This document shows, in pieces, positions 30,142-30,206 of a DNA stretch of 30,206 nt. Source of the stretch: DAOTEJ01 sp035454085 (GTDB taxonomy: Bacteria; Pseudomonadota; Gammaproteobacteria; Burkholderiales; Burkholderiaceae_F). The notes beneath the pieces are model-generated. The model worked only from the letters and a program-made list of their open reading frames with translations, did no database searches and was not told the DNA's origin. The stretch's first letter is position 1; each line of letters starts with the position of its first letter. The stretch lies in contig DAOTEJ010000027.1 of NCBI GenBank assembly GCA_035454085.1, positions 1 through 30,206 on the forward strand, written 5' to 3'. Both the position numbers and the translations under genes were made by a program.

Positions 30142-30206
30142 TCAGAACTCGGTCACCAGCGTGTCGGGCCGGTCGCCGCGGCGCGGCTTGGGCGCGGTGC
30201 GCGCCG
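30142..30206 (-). CDS. C-terminal end of an unidentified gene (cut by the window edge)
   Basis: The minus strand is open from the window edge to a TGA at 30142-30144, giving about 20 residues ending RRGDRPDTLVTEF. Third positions are almost all G or C, as in the real genes here, and the basic, Pro-rich end looks like the tail of a nucleic-acid-associated protein. I cannot name it. A gap of about 130 bp without features separates it from the DUF6789-like gene. Confidence 0.5.
   Translation of the reverse strand, partial: ARTAPKPRRGDRPDTLVTEF

Noticed and set aside
1..30206. tRNA/rRNA genes, CRISPR arrays, insertion sequences, attachment sites, toxin-antitoxin or phage-defence modules
   Set aside because: Read through on both strands; no cloverleaf, repeat-spacer pattern, transposase or defence-type protein was seen.

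Overview
The window is about 30.2 kb of very GC-rich DNA with strong G/C bias at third codon positions. Gene content and order point to a betaproteobacterium of the order Burkholderiales. The supporting blocks are: an RlmN-like gene, a MidA-type methyltransferase, a pteridine-reductase-like SDR, folB and ttcA; birA-coaX-SPOR; a thioredoxin-like ferredoxin followed by a small hydrolase; and dacA, a D-amino acid aminotransferase, ybeD, lipB and lipA. This placement is inferred from gene order and protein resemblance, not from a database search. I saw no tRNA, rRNA, CRISPR array, IS element or phage gene.

Layout. 1-1533 (minus): an RlmN-like radical SAM gene cut by the window edge and a MidA/NDUFAF7-type methyltransferase. 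1600-4154 (plus): a pteridine-reductase-type SDR, folB, ttcA and a VOC protein. 4215-5315 (minus): a trans-sulfuration-family PLP enzyme. 5316-7040: a patch with less biased codon use, holding an excalibur-domain secreted protein, a small membrane protein and a GFA-type zinc protein. 7075-8699 (minus): a YqhA-like membrane protein and PPK2. 8797-10816 (minus): a 69-residue orphan and ilvA. 10863-17030 (plus): srkA, a 1308-residue FAD/Fe-S oxidoreductase and a tandem GNAT protein. 17034-20048: a small lipoprotein, a HIT protein, and the minus-strand birA-coaX-SPOR operon. 20104-22842 (plus): a VanZ-like protein, ferredoxin, hydrolase and an unrecognised 187-residue protein. 22934-28070 (plus): dacA, a D-amino acid aminotransferase fused in frame to YbeD, lipB, menA and lipA. 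28084-30206: a decayed c-type cytochrome fragment, a LuxR-type regulator with a degenerate receiver, two small membrane proteins and the tail of an unidentified gene.

Most genes are housekeeping: folate/pterin metabolism, tRNA thiolation, isoleucine synthesis, CoA and biotin loading, murein trimming and lipoate synthesis. They are tightly packed, with eight 4-base ATGA or GTGA stop/start overlaps that imply translational coupling. I did not find a clear new multi-gene system. The strongest unusual signals are: (1) a block of about 1.55 kb inside the giant oxidoreductase gene whose codon use differs sharply from both flanks, which suggests recombination or an assembly chimera; (2) the aminotransferase-YbeD fusion; (3) a MenA-type prenyltransferase between lipB and lipA; (4) a response regulator lacking its phosphoacceptor Asp beside a broken cytochrome gene; (5) a perfect AT-core palindrome between divergent genes; and (6) three start codons each exactly 7 nt after a -10-like hexamer.
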